DNA from: an uncultured Prevotella sp.
GTDB lineage: Bacteria; Bacteroidota; Bacteroidia; Bacteroidales; Bacteroidaceae
Direction: 5' to 3'
Length of the DNA: 64,000 nt
NCBI GenBank assembly: GCA_900320905.1
Contig: ONTZ01000001.1
Coordinates: forward strand, 1-64,000
Positions 1-9,900 of the stretch are shown in pieces. Within the stretch, counting starts at the first letter, position 1; every line of letters starts with the position of its first letter. The notes beneath the pieces are model-generated. The model searched no databases and was not told the origin of the DNA. It was given only the letters and a program-made list of their open reading frames with translations. Both the position numbers and the translations under genes were made by a program.

Positions 1-95
1 TCAAACAGACAACCTATATAGGAATAAAAAAAGAATAGTGTAAACCAAGTTAGGAATAACAAACAAAACTGTCAACCAAAATCAGTACACTACAT

Positions 96-323
96 GCCTT
101 GAATCCGGGGCACGTTTTTCCGGAGTCGGAATTATTTGCCTTGAATCCGGGGCACGTTTTTCCGGAGTCGGAATAATTTGCCTTGAATCCGGGGCACGTT
201 TTTCCGGAGTCGGAATAATTTGCCTTGAATCCGGGGCACGTTTTTCCGGAGTCGGAATTGTTTGCCTGAGATCTGGGGCACGTTTTTCCGAGATCGGAAT
301 GGTCTGCCCTGAATCTGGGGCAG
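96..323. repeat. 42-bp tandem repeat array A (about 5.4 units)
   Basis: Units begin at 96, 138, 180, 222, 264 and 306, an exact 42-bp period; the last unit is partial. The first four are nearly identical and start GCCTTGAATCCGGGGCACG; the fifth and sixth drift. The array starts 13 bp beyond the stop codon of the amylase gene, on its 3' side. The unit can be aligned in phase with the units of the array at 46918-47337 (about 28 of 42 positions by eye), so both belong to one family. There is no dyad or spacer structure of the CRISPR kind. Bases 1-95 contain no gene or pattern that I can see. Confidence 0.9.
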
Positions 324-335
324 TATATTGCAGAC

Positions 336-2177
336 TTACTTAGATATCAACTTATTCACGATGGCGATGATGTCGGCGATGTCGATCTTGCCGTCACCGT
401 TCTTGTCAGCAGCCTTTTTGTCGAAATCGGCAGGTGCGTTCCCCATCATATAATTTACGATAGCCACAATCTCTTCGGCATCGTTGTTGGCTTGATACTG
501 CGAAGTGACATCATCCACCAGATACTTGCCTTCGCTGTTCTTTGTTGTGGAGATCTCGAAGAATTTGTCAGCAGTGACATTGGTAACATCCACCGTCTGC
601 GGACTGCCAGAGCCTGTGCTGAACACGAAACTCACGGCATCGTAGTCCTCATTGATCGTGTAGGTCTGCGTGTACCATTTCTTGCCGCCTATCTCGGTGG
701 TAGTGGTCAACTTGTCACCGGGCCAGTTGCTGTTCTTCGGTGCATGACTACCGTCACCACCCCACGTCCAGAAGTTCACACTGCTCCATCCTACCTTGTC
801 GGCATTCACATGGACGGTGATGTCGTATTTCTCGAAGGTGCTGGGCTTGAATGTCGGGAAGACGATGCTCTCCGGCTCAATGCCGCTGACATAATAAACG
901 TAGTGGTAGCCGCTGAGAACCTGCTTCCACCCTGTGCCTGTAGGTTGGTAACTGTCTGCCTTCGTGCCAACCACACAGAGCAATTTGCCGTTCTTACCTG
1001 TGGTCTGCACGGCATAGTAGTCCTTATTTGAGGCCATATTGACCGTCGCACTGATGTTGGTGATGCCCACGGCCTTGCGCACAGCCACCATATTGGCAAT
1101 CTCCTGCTTATAGGCTTTCCAGTGGGTGAGGAACACACACGGTGTGCCAGGCATGGCCAGCAGATAGGCATTGGCGGCGAGGGTGTCCTTCTTGATAGGA
1201 TCCTGATCGGCATTGGCGCGCTTCTCCGTGTCATGGTTCTCTACGAAGGTCACGGCATACTGACGATAGGCCCCACTCTCGTAGTTTTTACTCACGAGCG
1301 GCCAGTTACCATCGTTCTGCTTGCTCAGATAGTTCCAGTCGCCATTGTTGATAGCATTGCGCACGGTGTAGCGGAACTGGAAGTCGAAGGCGGCGCTGGT
1401 CTTGTCGGTGGCATCGATCCAGTTGCGGATGGTTCGTGTGCCGTCCCAGCATTCCCCCACAGAGAACTGTGGCCCGGCTTCCTCATTGTACATCTTCGTA
1501 TAAGAACCTGAATAGCCCTTCACCATATCGTAACGGAAACCCGTATAACCGAGGTCGTCGATGAGGTACTTCAGGTAGACCTTCACATTCTTCTGCACGT
1601 TCTCGCTCTTATGGTCCAGATCGCGCATGCCGCCCCAGCCCTCGCCGGTGTCGTTGTTCGTGCTGAGGCTGTAGCCATTCTGGGTTGCCCATTTCTTGGC
1701 CTCGCCTCCGTCATCGTCGGCGCAGATGTCCGTCGATGTCATCTCGTAGGTCACACCTTTGTAGGTCTCTTTCGGGAAATCTACCCAATTGCTTAAATTC
1801 TTGCGGTGGTTGATCACCACGTCGGCGATGGTGCCGATGCCTTTTGCCTTGAAGGTATTGATCATCGAGCGCAGTTCGGCCTCAGTGCCGAAACTACTGT
1901 TCTGGTTGAACCAATACAGGTCGTCGTAGCCCATTGAGGTGCCACCGCAGTTGCCGCTCTGCGGTACCCATACTAAGTCGAAGGTCGTGGCCAGGTCATC
2001 AGCCTGCTTCTCCAAGCGTGTCCACTGCGTGTCGTTGAAGGAGTCCCAGAAGAATCCCTGTAGCATCACGCCGCCGTAGTCCTGCGGCCAGCCCTGGGCG
2101 GTAGAAGTGAGAAGTGAAAAGTGAAAGGTGAAGAGTACCGTCAGTACCTTTACGATGTTTGATGTCTTAGTTCTCAT
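336..2177 (-). CDS. Secreted GH13 alpha-amylase with starch-binding and dockerin-like C-terminus
   Basis: Endo-acting alpha-1,4-glucan hydrolase, predicted to open starch chains outside the cell, the SusG role in this locus. The 613-residue product starts with a Sec signal peptide ending around TSTAQG with no lipobox cysteine, so it is exported but not an evident lipoprotein, unlike classical SusG. GH13 signatures are DVVINH (about 119), GFRYD (nucleophile D217), GECW (acid/base E242) and ENHD (D316). Residues about 451-545 resemble a small beta-sandwich starch-binding module (aromatic-rich, NFWTWGG). The last 45 residues hold a degenerate helix and one intact EF-hand-like DKNGDGKIDIADI motif, as in dockerins. 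I chose the start at 2177 because longer frames begin upstream of the promoter at 2204-2211; ATG at 2186 is an alternative. It is transcribed separately from susC-F. Confidence 0.9.
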   Translation of the reverse strand: MRTKTSNIVKVLTVLFTFHFSLLTSTAQGWPQDYGGVMLQGFFWDSFNDTQWTRLEKQADDLATTFDLVWVPQSGNCGGTSMGYDDLYWFNQNSSFGTEAELRSMINTFKAKGIGTIADVVINHRKNLSNWVDFPKETYKGVTYEMTSTDICADDDGGEAKKWATQNGYSLSTNNDTGEGWGGMRDLDHKSENVQKNVKVYLKYLIDDLGYTGFRYDMVKGYSGSYTKMYNEEAGPQFSVGECWDGTRTIRNWIDATDKTSAAFDFQFRYTVRNAINNGDWNYLSKQNDGNWPLVSKNYESGAYRQYAVTFVENHDTEKRANADQDPIKKDTLAANAYLLAMPGTPCVFLTHWKAYKQEIANMVAVRKAVGITNISATVNMASNKDYYAVQTTGKNGKLLCVVGTKADSYQPTGTGWKQVLSGYHYVYYVSGIEPESIVFPTFKPSTFEKYDITVHVNADKVGWSSVNFWTWGGDGSHAPKNSNWPGDKLTTTTEIGGKKWYTQTYTINEDYDAVSFVFSTGSGSPQTVDVTNVTADKFFEISTTKNSEGKYLVDDVTSQYQANNDAEEIVAIVNYMMGNAPADFDKKAADKNGDGKIDIADIIAIVNKLISK

Positions 2178-2203
2178 AATCCACATGATTGTTGTTTCCG
2201 ATG

Positions 2204-2234
2204 CAAAGATAAATAAAAAAGCCGAAAGTACCAA
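2204..2234 (-). promoter_or_regulatory. Promoter of the amylase gene, -33 inside a terminator hairpin
   Basis: On the minus strand, TTG (plus 2232-2234), a 20-nt spacer and TATCTTTG (2204-2211) match the Bacteroidota -33/-7 pattern. The predicted start point near 2198 leaves about 20 nt before the ATG at 2177. The TTG lies in the loop of the susF terminator. Confidence 0.7.
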
Positions 2235-2244
2235 GACTTTCGGC
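2211..2244 (-). terminator. Intrinsic terminator of the susCDEF operon
   Basis: GCCGAAAGT (2221-2229) and ACTTTCGGC (2236-2244) form a perfect 9-bp stem with a 6-nt loop. On the minus strand it is followed by TTTTTTATTT. It sits 37 bp beyond the susF stop codon. Confidence 0.9.
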
Positions 2245-2281
2245 CTATTTTTCCACAAAACGTGTATTGAAACACGATGTA

Positions 2282-4189
2282 TTATTCGATCGTCACATGG
2301 TGTGCACCATCGTATGAGAGATACAACTTGAATGTATGCGTACCGCCATCAAGGGTCAGGTTGGCACCGTTTTGTGCCAGATTGTCCACGCTGCCACCCC
2401 AGTTGATACCCCAGTCATGGTTAGCACGGAACTTGAACTCACCTGATACGGCATCGGTGGTCACTTGCCAGCAGCCTTCCTCCTTGTTGTAGGTCATCTC
2501 AAGATCATCGCTCCAATCGTTGAAGCCTCCAATCAAACTGATGCTTTCAATCTTCAGCAGGCTGTAGTGCATGTTGGCAAAGTCAAGGTTGATCTGATAG
2601 AAGCCAGCACCTGGATCAGGGCAGTTCGGACCGCCGCCGTCAGTGAGGGAGCCACTTGTGGCATCGCCGCTGACATACTCCAGGTCGTTATCCCAGTTGT
2701 CTGCGTTGGGCTTGAACTTGAACTCACCATCGAGATAATAGAAGCCTTGATACTGTCCGTTGCCATTGCCCAGCAGCAGATGACTGGTGCTCCAGCCGCC
2801 TTCGTTGCCTATCTCAAAGAAGTTGTCGGGATAGCCGTTGTCTTCCTTGACAGTACAGTGGGCGGGAGCCTCGTCGCTGAGGAAGAGGCGGATGACATAA
2901 GGACCATCGGCGGCAAGTTGCAGGTTATCACCACCTTGAACGAGGTCGTCGAGAGAACCACCCCAGTTAATGGCCCAGTCGTGGTTAAGACGGAACTTGA
3001 ACTCGCCGGCACTGAGTGTCTCGCGAGCCTCCCAGCACTTCATGATCTCGTTGTAGGTCATGTCTATGTCAGTGTCCCATGAGCCTTTTACAGAACCAAT
3101 GATACTAATAGAGTTGACAGGTGTAACCTTATAGGTCATTTCCTTCAGGTCAACCTCAACAAAGTAGAAACCAGCACTGACACCGTCCATGTTAGGACCG
3201 CCTTCGGTGGTAAGCGTACCGCTGGTAGCATCACCGCTGACCTTCTCCCAGTCGCCGTCCCAGTTGTCCTTGTTTGGCTTGAACTTGAACTCGCCGTCCA
3301 GGTAGATCACGGCACTATACTGTCCGAGGCCGTTACCGTGGATCGGATGAGGCTCGCTCCAGCCACTATCGTTACCAATCTCATAGATGAACTCGTTGAA
3401 GCCAACGGGTGTAGCCTTCCACGTTTGATCAAGCATGTTGAAGACGAGGTCGTAGAAGAGTGCGTCAGGGTCAGCAACGATGACGAGATTGCCACCATCG
3501 TTGTTGTATTTGAATTTGCCCTCGTCGCCAGCAGCGAGACACTTGCTCCAGTCACCGCCAAGTCCTGATTCCGGTGTCATCTTGAACTCCACATTGCTGC
3601 CATCCTCAGGAGCGGGGATGCGACAGGTGAAGACAGGATTCTCGTAAGGATCACTACCGTCGTTGGTCAGTTTGTAGGTGGTGTCGCTGTTGTCCCAGCC
3701 GTTGATGCTACCTGTGAGGTAGTAGGCAGCCTCAATCTCAGGTGCATTGGGGATGACACTCAGCGTGGTGCTGCCAATGGCCTTGAATGTCTGTCCGCCA
3801 ACTTTGACGAAGCCGGAAACATCCATCGGGATAGCCAGTTCGACAGGGCGCTGGCCATAAAGGGCATAGACAGCCTGTTCAAGAACGTCTTTTGCTACAG
3901 AACCGTCAGCCCCTACTTCAAATGTAGCGTCATCGCCTTCCTCACGACCATAGATCTTGGCCTCGTAGGTAGTCTCGGCCTCATCGTCAATCATAATCGA
4001 AGGCGAGAAGATCTGGATAGTCTCGGTAGTCACCGTTGCCAGATCGATGGTAGCAACGGGAGTGATGGTCATGGTCATGCTCTTGGCGGCCTCTGGGTCG
4101 TTCTTAAACGGATTGGCCCAGTCGGTAAAATCTTCGGTACAGCCCATGGCAAGCAGGGCCAGACCTATTGTATATAATACTTTCTTCAT
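2282..4189 (-). CDS. susF: SusF-like outer-membrane starch-binding lipoprotein
   Basis: Cell-surface lipoprotein that would hold starch near the SusC/D importer; no catalytic function is expected. The 635-residue product has a lipoprotein signal ending LLAMGC, an N-terminal SusE/F-type domain (about 30-150) and five starch-binding modules. After a first divergent module (about 155-250), two kinds alternate: type A (YEIGN.SGW...FKFKPN..NWDGDW) and type B (SIIG.....DMTYN...CWE...FKFR.NHDW.INWGGS), in order A-B-A-B. The final A-B pair closely matches the only A-B pair in SusE next door, so SusF looks like SusE with one extra pair and an extra N-terminal module. It is the last gene before the terminator, 19 bp after susE. 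Assignment of E versus F rests on order and length. Confidence 0.9.
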   Translation of the reverse strand: MKKVLYTIGLALLAMGCTEDFTDWANPFKNDPEAAKSMTMTITPVATIDLATVTTETIQIFSPSIMIDDEAETTYEAKIYGREEGDDATFEVGADGSVAKDVLEQAVYALYGQRPVELAIPMDVSGFVKVGGQTFKAIGSTTLSVIPNAPEIEAAYYLTGSINGWDNSDTTYKLTNDGSDPYENPVFTCRIPAPEDGSNVEFKMTPESGLGGDWSKCLAAGDEGKFKYNNDGGNLVIVADPDALFYDLVFNMLDQTWKATPVGFNEFIYEIGNDSGWSEPHPIHGNGLGQYSAVIYLDGEFKFKPNKDNWDGDWEKVSGDATSGTLTTEGGPNMDGVSAGFYFVEVDLKEMTYKVTPVNSISIIGSVKGSWDTDIDMTYNEIMKCWEARETLSAGEFKFRLNHDWAINWGGSLDDLVQGGDNLQLAADGPYVIRLFLSDEAPAHCTVKEDNGYPDNFFEIGNEGGWSTSHLLLGNGNGQYQGFYYLDGEFKFKPNADNWDNDLEYVSGDATSGSLTDGGGPNCPDPGAGFYQINLDFANMHYSLLKIESISLIGGFNDWSDDLEMTYNKEEGCWQVTTDAVSGEFKFRANHDWGINWGGSVDNLAQNGANLTLDGGTHTFKLYLSYDGAHHVTIE

Positions 4190-4208
4190 AATTCTACGTC
4201 GTTAAAAA

Positions 4209-5321
4209 TTACTCGATTACTACATGGTGGTTGCCGAAATAAGAGATGTAGAGTTTGTAAGTGTGAGAACCACCATTGCTGTTCAGGTTTGCACCGTCCT
4301 GCGTCAGGTCGTCCTCAGAACCACCCCAGTTGATGGCCCAGTCATGGTTGGCGCGGAACTTGTACTCGCCTTCCACCTCACCGGTCGTCACTTCCCAGCA
4401 GCCCTCATCCACATTGTAAGTCATCTCGACATCGCCGGCCCAGTCGTTGAAGCCGCCAATGATACTGATGCTCGTGATGGGAACGATATTCCATGTCATT
4501 TCCGTAAGGTCGACGTTCACCTGATAGAAGCCGGCGGGTTGTGCCTGATCCGGGAAACTCTTACCGGGATCGTTACAATCCTCCTCACCGTCGACGACAA
4601 GGGTTCCGTAGGTGCCAGCAGGATCTTGCCCCCAGTCACCATCCCAGTTGTCGGCGTTGGGCTTGAACTTGAAGCCACCGTCGAGCCAGTAGAAGCCCTG
4701 ATAGATACCATCCTGAGCAGGACTGCAGAGTTCGTGAGCCGTTGACCAGCCGCTCTCGTTACCAATCTCGTAGATATATAATGGGTACTGTGCAGGAGCA
4801 GGTTCATTGCTCGGAACAACGACGATGTTCACCGTGTTAGAATAGATAGGAGTTGCATCAGGATTCTTGGTCTTTGCTGAGGCACGGACCACCATGGTCT
4901 GTGTGGCAGGTGCCTTGCCATCTTCCCAGTTGCCCATCTTGTTGAGGGCCACAGCCAGGGTGCTGCAGGGAATAGAACCGTGACCGCCTGTAAAAATGAT
5001 AGGCAGTACAACATAGTTGGGGATGGTGGCACCACTCTCGTCGGCATCAGCCTGTTCGACGGAAACGGTGAAATTACCATCGATAGAGGCTTCCAACTGG
5101 AACTCTGCCTCTACGGGGAACCCGTAGTCAGGCGAAGACCAGGAGAAGGGAATCTCTGTGGATGAGGCCAGATCTACTGGCACAGTAGAATAGGCTGGCG
5201 CGTTCAGCACGAACGTTGTCGGCTGTCCCAGCACGGGGTTAGAGTCATTGTCATCGGCGCAGGCGGAAAACAAGGCCACGCTACACAGAAGCAGTAATGA
5301 CGATTTGAATATATTCTTCAT
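4209..5321 (-). CDS. susE: SusE-like outer-membrane starch-binding lipoprotein
   Basis: Surface lipoprotein of the Sus complex that binds starch and presents it to SusC/D. The 370-residue product begins with a lipoprotein signal (LFSAC), followed by the conserved SusE N-terminal domain (about 25-175, an immunoglobulin-like fold in the family) and two C-terminal starch-binding modules: type A (about 180-275, YEIGNESGWS...FKFKPNADNWDGDW) and type B (about 280-370, ISIIGGFNDW...FKFRANHDWAINWGGS). Tryptophans in the NWDGDW and INWGG motifs are the probable sugar-stacking residues. It lies 18 bp after susD and 19 bp before susF, within one operon. Confidence 0.9.
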   Translation of the reverse strand: MKNIFKSSLLLLCSVALFSACADDNDSNPVLGQPTTFVLNAPAYSTVPVDLASSTEIPFSWSSPDYGFPVEAEFQLEASIDGNFTVSVEQADADESGATIPNYVVLPIIFTGGHGSIPCSTLAVALNKMGNWEDGKAPATQTMVVRASAKTKNPDATPIYSNTVNIVVVPSNEPAPAQYPLYIYEIGNESGWSTAHELCSPAQDGIYQGFYWLDGGFKFKPNADNWDGDWGQDPAGTYGTLVVDGEEDCNDPGKSFPDQAQPAGFYQVNVDLTEMTWNIVPITSISIIGGFNDWAGDVEMTYNVDEGCWEVTTGEVEGEYKFRANHDWAINWGGSEDDLTQDGANLNSNGGSHTYKLYISYFGNHHVVIE

Positions 5322-5339
5322 AATTAATAATCCTTTCTG

Positions 5340-6956
5340 TTAATGATTAGTGTAACCTGGATTCTGTTCATTGCCATAAGCAGACAGTTGAGAGGCCGGA
5401 ATGGCATAGATATTCTTATAGGCATCAAAGTTACGGCCGTTATAGGTACCGCCCTTCCACTGCCAGATATAGTCTGTGTTTCCACCAAACTTACCATAGC
5501 GGATGAGGTCGGTGCGGCGGCGGCCTTCGAAGTAGAACTCACGAGCCCATTCGTCGAGAATCTCGTCAACTGAATAGTTAGCCTTGGTAGCGGCATGAGC
5601 ACGTTCACGCAGTGCATTGATGGCTGCGGCCCCCTCAGCGTTGGTGGCTCCACCGTTCAGACGGGCCTGAGCCTCAGCATAGGTCAGGTAAGCCTCCGCC
5701 TTGCGGAACAGGAAGAAATCGGCGTCCATGAAGGTCGCATCGTGGCCGGAAGAACCGTCGGTCTTGAAGTTGACGAACTTGGCAACAGCATAGCCGTTCT
5801 TGAAGGTTGCACGGTCGAGGTTGTTGATTTCGCGGCCAACACCATCAAAGATGGCACGGTCGTCGCCTGCTGCAACAACCATCTCGTAGGCAGGAATCTG
5901 AGGAGCATCCAAGTTGGGGAAGAACTTCTGGATGAGTTGAGGACGTGTGCGATTACCGCCCCATACCTGACCAGAGAGGCCGTTGGTGGCGTCGGGATCG
6001 TTGGGGTTGGCATGCATGTCGCTGTCAAAACTACCTGCACAGAGGAACTGTGTAGTACCCCAAGAGGTGGTGCGGATACCATCTTGCAGAATGGGGAAGA
6101 TACCCTCGTAGGCGGCATTGGTCTCACCATTGTCACCCATGAACAGCATCTGATAGGCACTCCAGCCACCGACAGATGTCGTATTCAACTGATAGGCAGA
6201 GTCCATGACCTTCTTGGCCCATGTGGCAGCCTCGCTCCACTTTGCTGAACCGGTATACACCTCGGCGTTCAGATAGAGACGTGACAGGAGAATCCATGCA
6301 GCAGCCTTGTCAACACGTCCATAGCCGGCATCGCTCGACTTTTTAGGCTTGGGCTCAGCCAGATTAGGCTCAACGTTTTCTGTGAGTTCTTTAACCAACC
6401 AGTCGAAGATTTCCTGACGGCTGTAGATGACGGGGTCGCCTAATGTCTCTGCGAAAGGAACGCGTCCGAAGGCATCCATCAGTAGATAGTAGTGCAGACA
6501 ACGCAGGAAGCGGACTTCTGCTGTCATCTGTGCGTTATAGTCAGGCGCTTCGGTCAGATACTGGTTGCAGTAAGTGATACTGGTAGTCAAACGGGAGAAA
6601 TAACCGTTCAGCATGGGGTGTGACTCGTCGTAGGTGTTAAAGCAAGATTGCTCGATACCATCGTCGCCCCATCCGTTAATGGCCTCATCAGTGGGAAGTT
6701 CGTTGGCATTCCACATCTGGCGGATGTAGCCTGACGTACCACCATCGATACCGTCAATGTCGCAGTCGCCATTGGCTCCGCCATTACCAGCCATAGCGAT
6801 GGTAGCATAGCACTTGTTGAAAAGACCTTCATAACTGACGGAGGTGTCCATATTCGGATCCAATGGCGTCACATCCAGGTCCTTTGTGCATGAGGTTGTT
6901 CCGAACAACAGGACAAGGCCTGTAGCGGGAATGATATGCTTAAATAATCTTTTCAT
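5340..6956 (-). CDS. susD: SusD-family starch-binding lipoprotein
   Basis: SusD/RagB-family lipoprotein that caps the SusC channel and delivers maltooligosaccharides. The 538-residue product starts MKRLFKHI with a lipobox LFGTTSC. The family N-terminal TPR-like half is followed by the typical C-terminal segment DEWAREFYFEGRRRTDLIRYGKF (here 500-522, abbreviated by its W, F and R residues). An in-frame ATG 33 bp upstream would place a non-signal extension before the lipoprotein signal, so I chose 6956. The susC stop lies 34 bp upstream and susE begins 18 bp downstream. Role in starch uptake follows from adjacency to SusE/SusF-type starch-binding proteins and the GH13/GH97/GH77 enzymes. Confidence 0.95.
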   Translation of the reverse strand: MKRLFKHIIPATGLVLLFGTTSCTKDLDVTPLDPNMDTSVSYEGLFNKCYATIAMAGNGGANGDCDIDGIDGGTSGYIRQMWNANELPTDEAINGWGDDGIEQSCFNTYDESHPMLNGYFSRLTTSITYCNQYLTEAPDYNAQMTAEVRFLRCLHYYLLMDAFGRVPFAETLGDPVIYSRQEIFDWLVKELTENVEPNLAEPKPKKSSDAGYGRVDKAAAWILLSRLYLNAEVYTGSAKWSEAATWAKKVMDSAYQLNTTSVGGWSAYQMLFMGDNGETNAAYEGIFPILQDGIRTTSWGTTQFLCAGSFDSDMHANPNDPDATNGLSGQVWGGNRTRPQLIQKFFPNLDAPQIPAYEMVVAAGDDRAIFDGVGREINNLDRATFKNGYAVAKFVNFKTDGSSGHDATFMDADFFLFRKAEAYLTYAEAQARLNGGATNAEGAAAINALRERAHAATKANYSVDEILDEWAREFYFEGRRRTDLIRYGKFGGNTDYIWQWKGGTYNGRNFDAYKNIYAIPASQLSAYGNEQNPGYTNH

Positions 6957-6990
6957 GACTTTATTCCTATTAATATTATAATGTAACATG

Positions 6991-9900
6991 TTAGAAGTTC
7001 AAATTCAGACCAAGGATGAATGTCATAGGACGCGGATACATGTTGCTGTCGAAGCCATTGGCCACCTCAGGATCGAGACCATCATACTTGGTGATGGTGA
7101 ATACGTTGGAGGCTGTCAGGTAAACACGACCATTGAGATAGTTATCAAACGTATTGAATGAATAACCGATCGTGATGTTGTCACACTTCAGGAACGAAGC
7201 ATTGTGTACATAGAAGTCAGAGAGTTGAGAGGTAATCTGATAGGTCTGCCAGTTGCGACCAATAGCCTCATAGGTATAGTTGTTCATATAGAGCAGAGAA
7301 CTCTTCCAGACCTCTGTGGGGTTCACATTAGCCATACCCTGTTCGTTGTTGTTGTAGACATAGTTGCCAATGCTGGCGCGCAGTGAGAATCCGAGATCCC
7401 ACTTCTTCCACTCGACACGCGATGAGAGACCCATCGTGACAGGGGCTGCTGGGCTCTTGTAGAAATATTTGTCGGCCTGGGTAATCTGACCGTCACCGTT
7501 ACGGTCGACAACAACATTCTCAATGGGCTTACCGTTCGCATCGTAAGCCTGTTGGAAGACATAGAACGAATTGATGGGGTGGCCAACCTGCTGGTATTCC
7601 AGATAGCGGTCAGTACCAATCTTGACACCTGTGTTAGGAACGGGTGAACCGTCTTCGGAGACACCGCTCAGGTCGGTAATCTCATTATGATTATAGGTGA
7701 AATTGTAGTCGATGACCCAGTAGAGGTTCTCGTTCTGAATGGCTTTCCAACTGATGCTGGCCTCAACACCCTTGTTCTCCAAAGAACCGATGTTCTGCCA
7801 GGCTTGGTTACGGTATGCCGACAGGGCCTTGGTAGGAGCATAGTTTAGCAAATCGGTCGTCTTACGCTTGTAAACGTCGATAGTACCTGAGATGCGCTGG
7901 TTAAACAACCCCCAGTCGAGTCCGATATTATATGTTGTGGTAGTCTCCCACTTCAGTTTGGGAGTATAGTTGTCCGGACGATAGAGAGAACCGTCACCAG
8001 AGACATCGTAGTAACTGCTTGTACCTGTATTCTTGGAATAGGTTGCAATCCAACTGTAGTCGGGAACGGCACCTGCCTGCTGACCAGTCTGACCATAACT
8101 CAGACGGAGTTTCAGGTCGCTCAAAGCCTTAGCACTCCTAAGGAATGGCTCTTCATTGATCTTCCATGCAAAAGCAAATGAGGGGAATGTAGCCCAATGC
8201 TCCTTGAATCGCGAAGATCCGTCATGACGAACAGTTGCGGTAAGCATGTAGCGGTCGAGCAGTGTGTAGTTTGCACGTCCAAAGAATGAAACCAGATAAC
8301 TGTCTGTCTGGAAATGGTAAGGAGTATGAGGACGCTCCTTTCCTGCATTCACACTTGTAATAGGATAGGTGCTGATGTAGTCATTCTTCTGATCGCGCCA
8401 GAAATGCTGCCACTCGTAACCACCCATGATGTCGAAGTGGTGGATTTTGGCAAAGTCCTTATAATATTGTGCATAAGTGGAGATTTGCAGATTGCGCTTC
8501 AGGATCTTATCACGGCCGTTACTACCGTAGTAGATAGAACCCGTATATGAACGGTCATTATTAGTGTATTGTCTGCCTTCTGAAATGTCGGCACCTGCCG
8601 TTAAGTGGAGGCGCAGGTCTTCAAAGCCATGAACCTTGTAGTCAATGTCAGCACTACCGACTAATGAACGGCTGTTAGCGTGTTCATCACGGTTATAGAG
8701 TAATGCCAATGGGTTAGGCATGTTGGCAACACCATTGAATGTGTAAGGCCAGGCCTTGTCACCTTCGTAGTCAGCCACAACGGGCCATTGGAAGAAACCT
8801 CCGAAATTGGTCAGTGTGCGATGAAGATCGTCGCCCAGCATTTGCTTATGGTAAGTTGAGGTGTAGTTATAAGGATCTTGTGTGGGGTCAAAATAGACAG
8901 CAGCGCTGACGGCTCCTGTGTCTGCGTACTTCGTCCTGGCGAACATACCCTTGGCGTTCAGATTGAGCGTCAGGTGGTCATTCAGCAGTGAGGGGTTGAG
9001 GTTCAGTGATGCCGTAATACGATCGAACTTGGAAGTCTTCAAGATTCCTTCCTGTCCAGTATAACCTACAGAAATGCGGTATGGGAGGCTTTTGAGCGCA
9101 CCGGAAACGGTCAGGCTGTGGTCCGTGCTGATGGCTGTCTGATAGATTTCATCCTGCCAGTTAGTATTGGCTGTACCAAGTGCTAAAAAAGGAATACTGT
9201 CTGCTCCGTACATGGTGGTAATGAACTGACGATATTCGTCACCATTCATAACCTCCAAAGACTTCTGGCGGATACCTACAGAAACATTTCCGGCATAGGA
9301 AATCATCGGCTTTGTGTTCGCACGGCCTTTCTTGGTGGTGATGATAATAACACCATTCGAACCACGGCTACCATAAATGGCAGTTGCAGAAGCGTCTTTT
9401 AGTACATTGAATGACTCAATGTCCTGAGGATTCACCATTGATAGTGGATTGGAAAGACCTTTCACACCGTCATTGTCCATCGCAATACCGTCGATAACGA
9501 TCAGAGGGTCGTTAGAGGCGTTCAGAGAAGAACCGCCACGGACACGAATCTGGGCTCCCGTTCCAGGAGCACCGTCGTTACTGGTGATGTTGACACCGGC
9601 AACCTTACCAGCCAACATGTCTTGTGGGTTCACTACAAGACCTTTGTTCTTGGAGTCTGGTTTCAAGGCTGTCACAGATCCGGTGAGGTCACTCTTCTTA
9701 ACGGCACCGTAACCGATAACCACCACGTCGCTCAGCACCGTCTGGTCATCTTCTAATGTTACTTCAATAGTCGGCGCAGCCTTCACCGTGATGGTTTGGT
9801 AACCGATGTAGGAGATGGCGATGTCTGCACCCTGGTTTGCTTTCAGTACGAAATTACCTTCGAAGTCTGTCACAGTTGCGGTCTGTGTACCTACCACGCG

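Noticed and set aside
96-323. CRISPR array
   Set aside because: Units are contiguous with no unique spacers and no cas genes nearby.
2178-2258. Longer N-terminus for the amylase
   Set aside because: It would begin upstream of the mapped -7 box and add a second hydrophobic stretch before the signal peptide.
2255-2268. Possible degenerate LacI operator upstream of the amylase promoter
   Set aside because: ACAAAACGTGTATT shares only the left AAAC and central CG with the operator, and its distance from the -7 box is about 50 rather than 62 bp.
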